5,528 nucleotides of DNA. It comes from Clostridia bacterium. Lineage in GTDB: Bacteria; Bacillota; Clostridia; Oscillospirales; CAG-272. The stretch covers positions 1 through 5,528 of the forward strand of contig CAAEBS010000189.1 in NCBI GenBank assembly GCA_900754175.1, in the 5' to 3' direction. Below, one piece after another: positions 1-5,435 of this stretch; within the stretch, counting starts at the first letter, position 1; each line of letters begins with the position of its first letter. The translations under genes and the position numbers were made by a program. The notes under the pieces were generated by a model. That model saw nothing but the letters and a program-made list of their open reading frames with translations. It did no database searches and had not been told where the DNA came from.

Positions 1-27
1 AAACTTTTCTTCAGAAAAGTTTTCCCC
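1..27. repeat. Palindromic dispersed repeat, left copy
   Basis: A 10-base arm AAACTTTTCT is followed by a 2-base centre (TC) and its exact reverse complement AGAAAAGTTT, then TCCCC. The same 27 bases recur at 5468-5494 in the same orientation, differing only in the two central bases (GG there). On the minus strand it lies 18 bases past the kinase stop codon, so its transcript could fold into a stem and act as a terminator or 3' end stabiliser for the adaptor-kinase operon. The window edge cuts off whatever follows, so a T-tract cannot be checked. Being present in two copies at the two ends of the locus suggests a dispersed intergenic repeat family. Confidence 0.7.
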
Positions 28-44
28 GCCTGCATCTCTACATA

Positions 45-785
45 TTATTTTTCACTGTAATCTTTGTAAGCATAGTAATCGTACCGGTAGTTCTTGTAGT
101 ACCCGGACTTCTTTGCCATCTTGGCATTGACACGGTTGACCACGATTCCGCATACCTTGGTCTCGGATTTCTTCAGCGTCTCCAGTGTCTGCATCAGCTC
201 ATACTTCTGCGTCTTGCCGGAGTTCACCACGATCAGCATACCGTCTGCACGGCGTGCGATGATCTGTGCGTCCGCTACCCGGTTGACCGGCGGAGTGTCT
301 ATAATAATATACTCATATTCCGCACGGAAGTTCTCCAGCATCGTCCCGAACCGGGCGGAGGTCAGAAGCTCCGATGGGTTGGGGGGAACGTCTCCCGCAG
401 AGAGAACCGTCAGCGGAATTTCCGACACGGTGTGAAAGCTTGTTTCTCCCACCTCTGCCAGAAGATTGCTTACGCCTCCCGTCAGCTCCACGTTCCACAG
501 CTTGTGGATGGTGGGTTTGCGCATATCGCAGTCTATCAGAAGCGTCTTTTTACCCATCATGGCAAAGCTGATGGCAAGATTGGATGCCGTAAGGCTTTTT
601 CCTTCTTCGGGATTGGAGGAGGTCACCGCAAAAATCCTGCCGCCTTTGTTTTCGTCCGCCGCAACGCTGAACATCAGGTTGGTTCTCAACTGAACGTACG
701 CTTCCCGGATCGCAAACGGCGTCTCGGCGTCCAACAGCTTGCCGGCGTCAACGTGGCGATGGCGCATTTTATTCTTCTTACTCAT
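45..785 (-). CDS. cpsD: CpsD/CapB-type bacterial tyrosine kinase (BY-kinase)
   Basis: This is the cytoplasmic tyrosine autokinase of the Wzz/BY-kinase pairs that control export and chain length of capsular or exopolysaccharide. The 246-residue length is normal for the Gram-positive split form. Visible motifs are the Walker A loop SNPEEGKS (57-64), the Walker A' segment LLIDCDMR (82-89) and the Walker B segment YIIIDTPP (159-166), the three signatures that separate BY-kinases from MinD-like ATPases. The C-terminus carries eight tyrosines in its last 18 residues (Y229, Y230, Y233, Y235, Y237, Y238, Y240, Y243), the usual autophosphorylation cluster. Near the N-terminus E28 to R34 resembles the EX2RX2R oligomerisation motif, but the middle position is Val31. 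The frame stays open upstream to 872, but the start at 785 is chosen because GGGAGGAG (795-802) lies 9 bases before it and it overlaps the adaptor stop codon by 8 bases. The symbol is family-based. Its activator would be the adaptor encoded just upstream. Confidence 0.93.
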   Translation of the reverse strand: MSKKNKMRHRHVDAGKLLDAETPFAIREAYVQLRTNLMFSVAADENKGGRIFAVTSSNPEEGKSLTASNLAISFAMMGKKTLLIDCDMRKPTIHKLWNVELTGGVSNLLAEVGETSFHTVSEIPLTVLSAGDVPPNPSELLTSARFGTMLENFRAEYEYIIIDTPPVNRVADAQIIARRADGMLIVVNSGKTQKYELMQTLETLKKSETKVCGIVVNRVNAKMAKKSGYYKNYRYDYYAYKDYSEK

Positions 786-1548
786 GGCTGACAGCTCCTC
801 CCTTTCCGGCATTCCAGTGGGATTTCTTTTCGTCCTCTGCCGCAATGCCCGAAAAATCCGGGATGCTTGCAAGCACCGGCACGTCGGTGGTGTTCTCTAT
901 GTCTCCCTCGGTATAGACCGCAGAATCGCAGAACCAACGGATCAGAACGATCGCCGCCATCAGCACAACGCCGATCAGAAAACCGATCAGCGCATTTTTA
1001 ATCAGGCTCGGGGACACCGGGTTTTTCGCAATTTTGGCTTGCTCAAAGATCGTCGCACCGCCCACCTTGGTGGTTCTTACGATCTCATCCGGAATGGTTT
1101 CGGCATACGCCTCCGCCACGGCTTTGGCAAGCTCCCGGTTCTCGGATTTTACCGTAATGGTAAGAATCTGCGTGTCGGTCACCGACTGGATCTCCACCAT
1201 CTTGGAAAGTTGCGTAGCATTGACGCTCTCCAGTTCCGGGTAATTTTCCTTTACGTAATCCATTACCTTTTCTTTGGTATCGTCCGATCTCTGAATGAAA
1301 TATTCGCAGCTCTTTACAAAGTTGGTTGCCGCCACCAGGTCGGCATTGGAAATCGCCCCCTGATCCTGGGTTTTCGGGTTGGTATAAACATAAACGCTTG
1401 CCGTAGAGCGATAAACCGGCTTGACCATGAATTTTGTCACGGCTACCGTTCCGGCACAAAAGATAATACCCGCCAGCAACAGCCACAAAATGCTTCCACG
1501 CAGACGGCGCAGAACCTCACCCAGAGAGATCTCCCGTTGATTATTCAT
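778..1548 (-). CDS. cpsC: Wzz/CpsC/CapA-type polysaccharide chain-length adaptor
   Basis: This 256-residue membrane protein has the Wzz layout: a short cytoplasmic N-terminus (1-18), a first membrane helix at about 19-38, an extracellular domain (about 40-183), a second helix at about 184-203 and a cytoplasmic tail (204-256). The segment KNPVSPS (175-181) before the second helix is the proline-containing motif typical of Wzz proteins. In Gram-positive bacteria this protein both sets polysaccharide length and supplies, through its C-terminal tail, the activator for a separate BY-kinase. The kinase gene follows directly, its ATG nested in this stop codon (8-base overlap ATGAGTAA), which suggests translational coupling and roughly equal amounts. 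The tail contains DVPVLASIP (222-230), a stretch often seen before the kinase domain in fused forms. The start at 1548 is preceded by AGGA (1554-1557) with 5-base spacing and AAAGG slightly further up. It is the first gene after its own promoter at 1597-1625. The symbol is family-based. Confidence 0.92.
   Translation of the reverse strand: MNNQREISLGEVLRRLRGSILWLLLAGIIFCAGTVAVTKFMVKPVYRSTASVYVYTNPKTQDQGAISNADLVAATNFVKSCEYFIQRSDDTKEKVMDYVKENYPELESVNATQLSKMVEIQSVTDTQILTITVKSENRELAKAVAEAYAETIPDEIVRTTKVGGATIFEQAKIAKNPVSPSLIKNALIGFLIGVVLMAAIVLIRWFCDSAVYTEGDIENTTDVPVLASIPDFSGIAAEDEKKSHWNAGKGGAVSHE
795..802 (-). promoter_or_regulatory. Ribosome binding site fixing the kinase start
   Basis: On the minus strand GGGAGGAG stands 9 bases before the ATG at 785, inside the end of the adaptor gene. 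It decides for this start against in-frame upstream ATGs (872 and 812), which would give an arginine-rich N-terminal extension not expected in this family. Confidence 0.75.
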
Positions 1549-1579
1549 ATGCGTCCTGACCTTTCATAAAATCAATTTA

Positions 1580-1590
1580 GGTATTCATAC
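1580..1590. promoter_or_regulatory. Short palindrome at the adaptor-kinase transcription start
   Basis: The plus strand reads GGTATTCATAC; GTAT and ATAC form 4-base arms around TC. It covers roughly +1 to +11 relative to the start expected from the -10 box at 1597-1602. It resembles the palindrome GGTATTCAATACC at 5241-5253 downstream of a promoter of the other operon. A role as operator is inference from position and similarity; the motif is short and could be chance. Confidence 0.3.
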
Positions 1591-1596
1591 TTAATT

Positions 1597-1625
1597 ATTA
1601 TATCATATTCTGTTTCAAAAATCAA
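1597..1625 (-). promoter_or_regulatory. Sigma-A-type promoter of the adaptor-kinase operon
   Basis: On the minus strand a -35 box TTGATT (1620-1625) and a perfect -10 box TATAAT (1597-1602) are separated by 17 bases, with a TG dinucleotide one base before the -10 box (extended -10). The expected start is near 1590, giving a leader of about 42 bases to the ATG at 1548. It lies after the terminator at 1727-1772, so the adaptor and kinase should be transcribed separately from the glycosyltransferase operon. Confidence 0.85.
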
Positions 1626-1726
1626 CCGCTTTCTCTATTTTCTTTTCCACACGGTCGATTTTTTGTATTCAGGCAAGAAAAACGGGGAAAAAACCGCTTT
1701 TTTGTAAGCTTTTGACAACTGCCGTC

Positions 1727-1772
1727 AAAAAGCGGAACCGGGTGCGATCTGGGCATCCGGTTCCGCTTTTTT
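1727..1772 (-). terminator. Rho-independent terminator of the glycosyltransferase-acyltransferase operon
   Basis: Positions 1727-1741 and 1757-1771 are perfect 15-base inverted repeats with GC-rich cores (CGGAACCGG and CCGGTTCCG), and the pairing can extend about four pairs inward over a small loop. On the minus strand the hairpin begins about 15 bases after the stop codon of the fusion gene and its descending arm ends in TTTTT. The A/T flanks are symmetrical, so it may also work in the opposite direction, although no plus-strand gene is seen. Confidence 0.9.
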
Positions 1773-1786
1773 CATAAGCCGGTTAT

Positions 1787-3559
1787 TCAGTTTGCCTGCT
1801 TGGTCGTATATGCCAGGGGGATCCGATAGGTCTCCTCATAGATCTCTTTCCACAACTCGTAATTGCGGTTGAGCATATCCCGGGTATTGACCCGCACCGA
1901 CTTGGCGGAATCCGGCAGAATCGGCTCTCCGATGTGAATGGTATACGCCTGCACGGGGAATCCGTCCTCTCCCATCACGTCGCTGTCCTCCATGGTGATG
2001 AAGCACGGCACGACCGGGAGATTATTTTTGGCGGCAAAGTAGAAAGCGCCCTCTTTCAGCGGCTTCGGCTTGCGGTAGTTCCACCACATACTCTGCTCCG
2101 GATACACAAGCACGAAGTTTCCTTCCTGAAGCAGACTGTCCACCGCCCGCACAAATTCCTTCTGCGTCTGGAGGTTGGACGAAAGCGGCAGGGTGTAGAA
2201 ATGCCGCATCAGGAATCCGAAAAAGCCGGGGAACGACGTATAGTTTCCCTCCCGGATGACCCGGAACAGCTTTTTATCCTTCTGATGTGCGCTCATATAC
2301 GCCATCTGCATGGCAAAGCTGTCCATTGCGTGGAAATGGTTGCAGGTGATAACCGCCCCGCTTTGCAGGTTGGCAAGATTCTCGCTTCCCACGATCTCTT
2401 TGATAATCAGTTGTTTTTTTCGCAGAATGGAGCTGAGATAGCCCCTTGCGATCACATAGGAAAACTTTGCCCAGAAGCGGGTGGAAAACTTTTTCTGCGT
2501 GTAGTCCACCTCGTCCGGCATCAGCATCCGTCCGGGCGGGTCCTCCTCCACGTCCTCGTCAAAGCGTCCCTCGTATTCGTACCGGTCGATCTTTTCCAAT
2601 ATCTTCTGCCGGTCGGCATTGCAGTTCAGCTTTTTTAAGCGGTTGAGGTAATTGTCCTCCCGCCAGGTTTCCCGGATCGCCGTCTGGAGCAGCCGGTCGC
2701 ACGACCGCAGATCCTCCTCCCGCTGGCAATCGGTGTAAGCGTCCAGAATGTCCCGGATCTCCTGCGCCACCTCGGTCTTTTCCACATAGCGCCAGAAAAT
2801 GTCGCTGTACCGGCAATCCCGGAAGTGCCACGGCTTGGAAACCATGATATAATGGAGCACCCGGAACTCGCTTTCGGGGATCGGGATCTCCCCGAAGATC
2901 TCGGTATTCCAGCCCTGCGGCAGGAATTTCACATGGTCCTTGCAGATCACGTTCAGATAATCTTCGTCCTGCGTCACCACAAAGTTATAAACGTGCAGAA
3001 GCCGTGCAAACTGCTCCAGCACCTTCTGACGGCGGAACTGCTCGCAGTTGAGCAGAAGCACGCCGGCGTTGAAGTAACGGTTGCGGTCGATGCCCAGGCA
3101 CTTTTCAACGTAAGCGCCGTATTCCTCCACCTGTACCATTGCCTGTTCATGGCAGGCACCCACGTAACAGCTTCCCAGCTCGTAGCGGTAAAGCTCCGAA
3201 ATATCGCCGCAAACGACCGTATCGCTGTCGATATAGATCGCCTTGTCAAGCTCGGGGAACATCTCCGCAATGAAAAGGCGGTAATAGGTGGTCTTGGTAT
3301 AATAGTCCCGGATGGGAAGCTTATTGCTGATCGTCTCCAGGTGGTCGCTTACGTCGTCAAAGCAAATGGACACGTTTTCCCGTTGCATCCGGTAAACCGC
3401 CTCCATGGTCTGCGGGGTGATATCGGTATGAAGAACATGAAAATCATACCGGTACTCGGGGGAAGCGTGTTCCAGAATGGAAGCGATGGAAACCATTGTG
3501 AACTTGGCAAAACGGTTATCGCAAGCGTAAAAAATCGGTATGGTCGGCTTGTTATCCAT
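1787..3559 (-). CDS. GT8 glycosyltransferase - PlsC-like acyltransferase fusion protein
   Basis: This 590-residue protein joins two enzymes. Residues about 6-260 form a glycosyltransferase family 8 domain: nucleotide-sugar-binding start IPIFYACD (7-14), metal-binding DXD as D111-S-D113 in YIDSDTVV, NAGVLLLN (164-171), TQDEDYLN (196-203), LPQGWN (213-218) and HYIMVSKPW (236-244), which matches the spacing of the family HYxGxxKPW motif. A charged, probably helical linker covers about 260-360. Residues about 365-580 are a lysophosphatidate-acyltransferase-like domain with catalytic H408-X4-D413 in NHFHAMD, a substrate-loop region near 432-458, VYPEQS (485-490) in place of the usual FPEGTR, and LPVVPCF (514-520). 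No signal peptide is seen; it is probably cytoplasmic and peripheral to the membrane. The start at 3559 has GAGAGGA 8 bases upstream; the alternative ATG at 3580 has no such site. It overlaps the preceding gene by 8 bases. A role in making an acylated sugar or glycolipid is inferred; donor and acceptor are unknown. Confidence 0.88.
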   Translation of the reverse strand: MDNKPTIPIFYACDNRFAKFTMVSIASILEHASPEYRYDFHVLHTDITPQTMEAVYRMQRENVSICFDDVSDHLETISNKLPIRDYYTKTTYYRLFIAEMFPELDKAIYIDSDTVVCGDISELYRYELGSCYVGACHEQAMVQVEEYGAYVEKCLGIDRNRYFNAGVLLLNCEQFRRQKVLEQFARLLHVYNFVVTQDEDYLNVICKDHVKFLPQGWNTEIFGEIPIPESEFRVLHYIMVSKPWHFRDCRYSDIFWRYVEKTEVAQEIRDILDAYTDCQREEDLRSCDRLLQTAIRETWREDNYLNRLKKLNCNADRQKILEKIDRYEYEGRFDEDVEEDPPGRMLMPDEVDYTQKKFSTRFWAKFSYVIARGYLSSILRKKQLIIKEIVGSENLANLQSGAVITCNHFHAMDSFAMQMAYMSAHQKDKKLFRVIREGNYTSFPGFFGFLMRHFYTLPLSSNLQTQKEFVRAVDSLLQEGNFVLVYPEQSMWWNYRKPKPLKEGAFYFAAKNNLPVVPCFITMEDSDVMGEDGFPVQAYTIHIGEPILPDSAKSVRVNTRDMLNRNYELWKEIYEETYRIPLAYTTKQAN

Positions 3560-4394
3560 TTTCAACGTCCTCTCTTTCATAAGCTTTTCGTAAATAAATA
3601 TATTCGTACAGAATGTCGTCAAAGGCGTAATAACCAAACACCTTGTGCACCCGGCTCACGTCCCACTGCTTGATATTGGCGGTGTGGGGATAGGGCAAAT
3701 AAAACAGGCGCTTGGAGAAGTGGCGCACCACCGTGCTCTTGTGCAGAAATTTCTGATCGTTGAATTTCTGGGGCAACAGCTTTTTCCGGTGCGTGCACCG
3801 GATCAGTGCGCTCTGATCGGCAAAGACCAGCTTCCGCTCCCGCAGAAGCGCCCTTGCCCGTGCAAGGATCCCGGTCCTGCGCATCTCGGCGAGATTGAAA
3901 AGCAGGACGCCGGCGTTGATATAATCCGGGCGGATCAGGTATTTGCCGTAGTGGTCCCGTGCCGCCGCATATTCATATCCCTCCACGTCGGTATCGTACA
4001 GCAGGCGAATGTCCCGGTTGAACAGGATGTCGGCATCCAGATACAGAATTTTATCAGGTAGCATCGGCAGGCGGTCGGCAAACAGCCGGATCAGCGTATA
4101 AGGGGAGCAATAGGCGCTCTCGTTGGGACAGGCGGCAAATTCCTCCCGGTAAAGGTCGGTCACGTCCACCCGTTCAAAGCTGTTGTCGGGGTGATAGTTC
4201 TTTGCCACCCGGTCAAGAAATGCGATCTGCCGCTCGGAAATGGGGGTGTACTCCGGCTTGATGTGGCTGACGTCCATGGTCAGCACGAAAAAGCGGATTC
4301 CCTCGGTCTGCTCACTGCGCCGGAAGATGGACAGTGCGCCCGTCAGGACGCCGTCAAACACCTTGCTGTTTCCGGCAAACATCACATTCATCAT
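3552..4394 (-). CDS. Glycosyltransferase family 8 protein
   Basis: This 280-residue protein is a stand-alone retaining glycosyltransferase of the GT8 (LgtC/GspA-like) family, which moves hexose from a nucleotide sugar to an envelope acceptor. Evidence: N-terminal MMNVMFAGNSKVFDG, the DXD motif D120-A-D122 in KILYLDADILFN (115-126), NAGVLLFN (160-167), FADQSAL (191-197) and LPQKFN (207-212). The usual C-terminal HYxGxxKPW motif is degenerate: H225-F-S is far from K242-Q-W. No membrane segment is evident. There are three nearby ATGs (4400, 4394, 4391); 4394 is chosen because GGAAGGAG (4402-4409) lies 7 bases before it, while 4400 would be only 1 base away. This start lies 41 bases inside the preceding acyltransferase gene, and the 3' end overlaps the fusion gene in ATGGATAA, so the three genes are likely coupled in translation. 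It may act with the GT8 domain of the fusion in sequential sugar additions; that is inference. Confidence 0.88.
   Translation of the reverse strand: MMNVMFAGNSKVFDGVLTGALSIFRRSEQTEGIRFFVLTMDVSHIKPEYTPISERQIAFLDRVAKNYHPDNSFERVDVTDLYREEFAACPNESAYCSPYTLIRLFADRLPMLPDKILYLDADILFNRDIRLLYDTDVEGYEYAAARDHYGKYLIRPDYINAGVLLFNLAEMRRTGILARARALLRERKLVFADQSALIRCTHRKKLLPQKFNDQKFLHKSTVVRHFSKRLFYLPYPHTANIKQWDVSRVHKVFGYYAFDDILYEYIYLRKAYEREDVENG
3568..3574 (-). promoter_or_regulatory. Ribosome binding site fixing the fusion-gene start
   Basis: On the minus strand GAGAGGA lies 8 bases before the ATG at 3559, inside the 3' end of the GT8 gene. It supports the start at 3559 rather than the ATG at 3580, which would place this site within the coding region. 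Confidence 0.65.
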
Positions 4395-5178
4395 GGTCAT
4401 TCTCCTTCCGGTACTCGATGCGCACGACGTCCGACATCCGGCTACGACGGCACATACAGGCATAGACCCGGTCCCGCAGTTCCTTTTTCCTTTCCCGCAG
4501 GGGCAGTGCCTCGTTGGGATAGAAAGGACCGTCCACATAGGTCACAAGCCTGGGACGGGAGGAAAAGCGCCGGTGCTGATAGGTATTGGTAAAACAGAAG
4601 ACCGGAGTTCCGTACTTGACCGGATAGTGAAAGGACTGCTCCGAAAAAGGACGGATGCCGGTATAATAGGGCCAGATGTGCGCCTCCGGGTAAATATAGA
4701 CCGGTGCGCCCTCCCCTACCCGCTTGTTGAGAACCGTCTGAAAGTTCCGTGCCGCCGCCAGGTCGTCCGGAAGCGGAAGCGCTCCGAGGTACGGGGTGAT
4801 CCGTCCGAGGAACGGCATGGAAACGTTGTTGGGGTGCACGATGACATAGGCGTTTCTGGGGTGAGTGAGAAACGTGGGAATCAGAGCGTCTGCCGTCGGC
4901 TGTGTGTGGTTTCCGTAAAGGAAACACGCCTGCCGTCGGAATTTTTTCAGGCACTTCCGGTTGACAATGCGGTGACGGAACACAAGCTTCAGGTAACAGA
5001 CGGCAAGCGGTATGGCAACAATCCGGTACCAGAAAAAATGCGCAAGCTTTCCGGGGAAATTGTCCCGCTCGTACCGATAGTCGCCGTCAATCTTCTTTGG
5101 CGTAATGACCGCCGAGGAAAACTCATCGTTAAGCTCGTCTTTATAATATACGGTTTTTATCGGATTCTTTTTCTTCAT
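4354..5178 (-). CDS. PlsC-like (1-acylglycerol-3-phosphate acyltransferase family) acyltransferase
   Basis: This 274-residue protein belongs to the lysophospholipid acyltransferase-like family. A hydrophobic stretch at about 48-67 probably anchors it to the membrane. Motif I reads GNHTQPTAD (89-97), so the catalytic His91 and Asp97 are separated by five residues, not the usual four. Later come MPFLGRITPYLGALPL (121-136), YIYPEAHIWPYY (161-172) in place of FPEGTR, and TPVFCFTN (191-198). The region around YPE-x3-W-x-Y, and the P-F/L-x-E that follows, matches the C-terminal domain of the fusion protein three kilobases downstream, so both appear to be the same divergent subfamily. It may acylate a lysophospholipid, glycerol phosphate or glycolipid; the substrate is not evident. 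The ATG at 5178 is chosen; an in-frame GTG at 5184 is also possible. The upstream site is G-rich and weak and abuts a hairpin. It is the first gene of the operon, behind two promoters. Confidence 0.82.
   Translation of the reverse strand: MKKKNPIKTVYYKDELNDEFSSAVITPKKIDGDYRYERDNFPGKLAHFFWYRIVAIPLAVCYLKLVFRHRIVNRKCLKKFRRQACFLYGNHTQPTADALIPTFLTHPRNAYVIVHPNNVSMPFLGRITPYLGALPLPDDLAAARNFQTVLNKRVGEGAPVYIYPEAHIWPYYTGIRPFSEQSFHYPVKYGTPVFCFTNTYQHRRFSSRPRLVTYVDGPFYPNEALPLRERKKELRDRVYACMCRRSRMSDVVRIEYRKENDHDECDVCRKQQGV
4402..4409 (-). promoter_or_regulatory. Ribosome binding site choosing among three GT8 start codons
   Basis: On the minus strand GGAAGGAG is followed by ATG at 4400, 4394 and 4391. Spacing from AGGAG is 1, 7 and 10 bases; 7 favours 4394. 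The site lies within the last codons of the acyltransferase gene. Confidence 0.7.
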
Positions 5179-5188
5179 GTCCACCGCC

Positions 5189-5210
5189 CCGGCGCCGTTT
5201 CAGACGCCGG
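5189..5210 (-). promoter_or_regulatory. GC-rich 5' leader hairpin next to the acyltransferase start
   Basis: In the minus-strand transcript CCGGCGUC (5210-5203) pairs with GGCGCCGG (5196-5189) over a 6-base loop: eight pairs including one G-U. The 3' arm runs into the only G-rich stretch (GGGG at 5187-5190) that could serve as ribosome binding site for the ATG at 5178. Folding could therefore limit translation of the first gene. On the plus strand the same arms have one mismatch but are followed by a T-rich run, so a plus-strand terminator is an alternative reading. Confidence 0.5.
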
Positions 5211-5240
5211 ATTTTCTTTTTATTTTAAACCGTCAAATGT

Positions 5241-5253
5241 GGTATTCAATACC
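5241..5253. promoter_or_regulatory. Perfect palindrome downstream of the proximal promoter
   Basis: GGTATT and AATACC flank a single central C, a perfect 13-base palindrome. It lies about 14-26 bases after the start expected from the promoter at 5274-5302, where a bound protein would block transcription. Similar half-sites occur at 1580-1590 and 5420-5440. Operator function is inferred only from position. Confidence 0.4.
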
Positions 5254-5273
5254 GCTTTTATTTGTGTGTCTCA

Positions 5274-5302
5274 ATCTTACCATACTTTTATGCGTTTGTC
5301 AA
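5274..5302 (-). promoter_or_regulatory. Proximal promoter (P2) of the acyltransferase operon
   Basis: On the minus strand TTGACA (5297-5302) and TAAGAT (5274-5279) are separated by 17 bases, with TG one base before the -10 box. The expected start is near 5267, about 90 bases before the ATG at 5178. Confidence 0.85.
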
Positions 5303-5406
5303 TAGATAAACGGCATTTTCTTCATGATCTTAATAAAATTATGCCTCAAATCCGAAAAATCATGTAAAAATTTCTGCGTTTCTCCGCTCGCTCAAAGCAC
5401 GAATAC

Positions 5407-5435
5407 ATTATAACACAACATACCTCACCTGTCAA
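5407..5435 (-). promoter_or_regulatory. Distal promoter (P1) of the acyltransferase operon
   Basis: On the minus strand a perfect TTGACA (5430-5435) and a perfect TATAAT (5407-5412) are 17 bases apart, with an extended TG motif. This matches the sigma-A consensus fully. The start would be near 5400, leaving a leader of about 220 bases that runs through P2. Confidence 0.88.

Larger units (their letters stand above)
1549..1786. other. Intergenic region between the two operons
   Basis: These 238 bases hold the terminator of the upstream operon (1727-1772), a second weaker inverted repeat TTTTGAC/GTCAAAA (1710-1716 with 1724-1730), an AT-rich stretch and the promoter of the adaptor-kinase operon (1597-1625). 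The 10-mer CCGCTTTTTT occurs twice (1694-1703 and 1763-1772). I see no gene here. Confidence 0.7.

Noticed and set aside
786..872. N-terminal extension of the kinase to an ATG at 872
   Set aside because: It would overlap the adaptor gene by 95 bases and add an Arg-rich segment; the start at 785 has a good ribosome binding site and standard family length.
739..1569. Plus-strand open frame of 276 codons opposite the adaptor gene
   Set aside because: The minus strand encodes a convincing Wzz-type protein with two membrane helices, a promoter and a ribosome binding site; the plus-strand product is His/Arg-rich with no motif.
1694..1771. Possible attenuator: CCGCTTTTTT at 1694-1703 could pair with 1727-1735 in competition with the terminator arm
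   Set aside because: The terminator stem (15 perfect pairs) is far stronger, is completed first in the minus-strand transcript, and no gene lies between it and the next promoter that such switching would control.
2825..3673. Plus-strand open frame of 282 codons opposite the fusion gene
   Set aside because: It lies opposite the GT8 domain of the fusion gene and has no domain signature; it results from the GC-biased third positions of the real gene.
4240..5367. Long plus-strand open frame (375 codons) across the acyltransferase and GT8 genes
   Set aside because: It is antisense to two genes with clear family motifs, has no recognisable motif, runs into the promoter region and is rich in Arg/His/Val as expected of a shadow frame.
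5280..5400. Tiny minus-strand frames in the leader between P1 and P2, such as an 8-codon MKKMPFIY
   Set aside because: No ribosome binding site precedes them and no regulatory codon run is seen; frames this short are expected by chance in AT-rich DNA.
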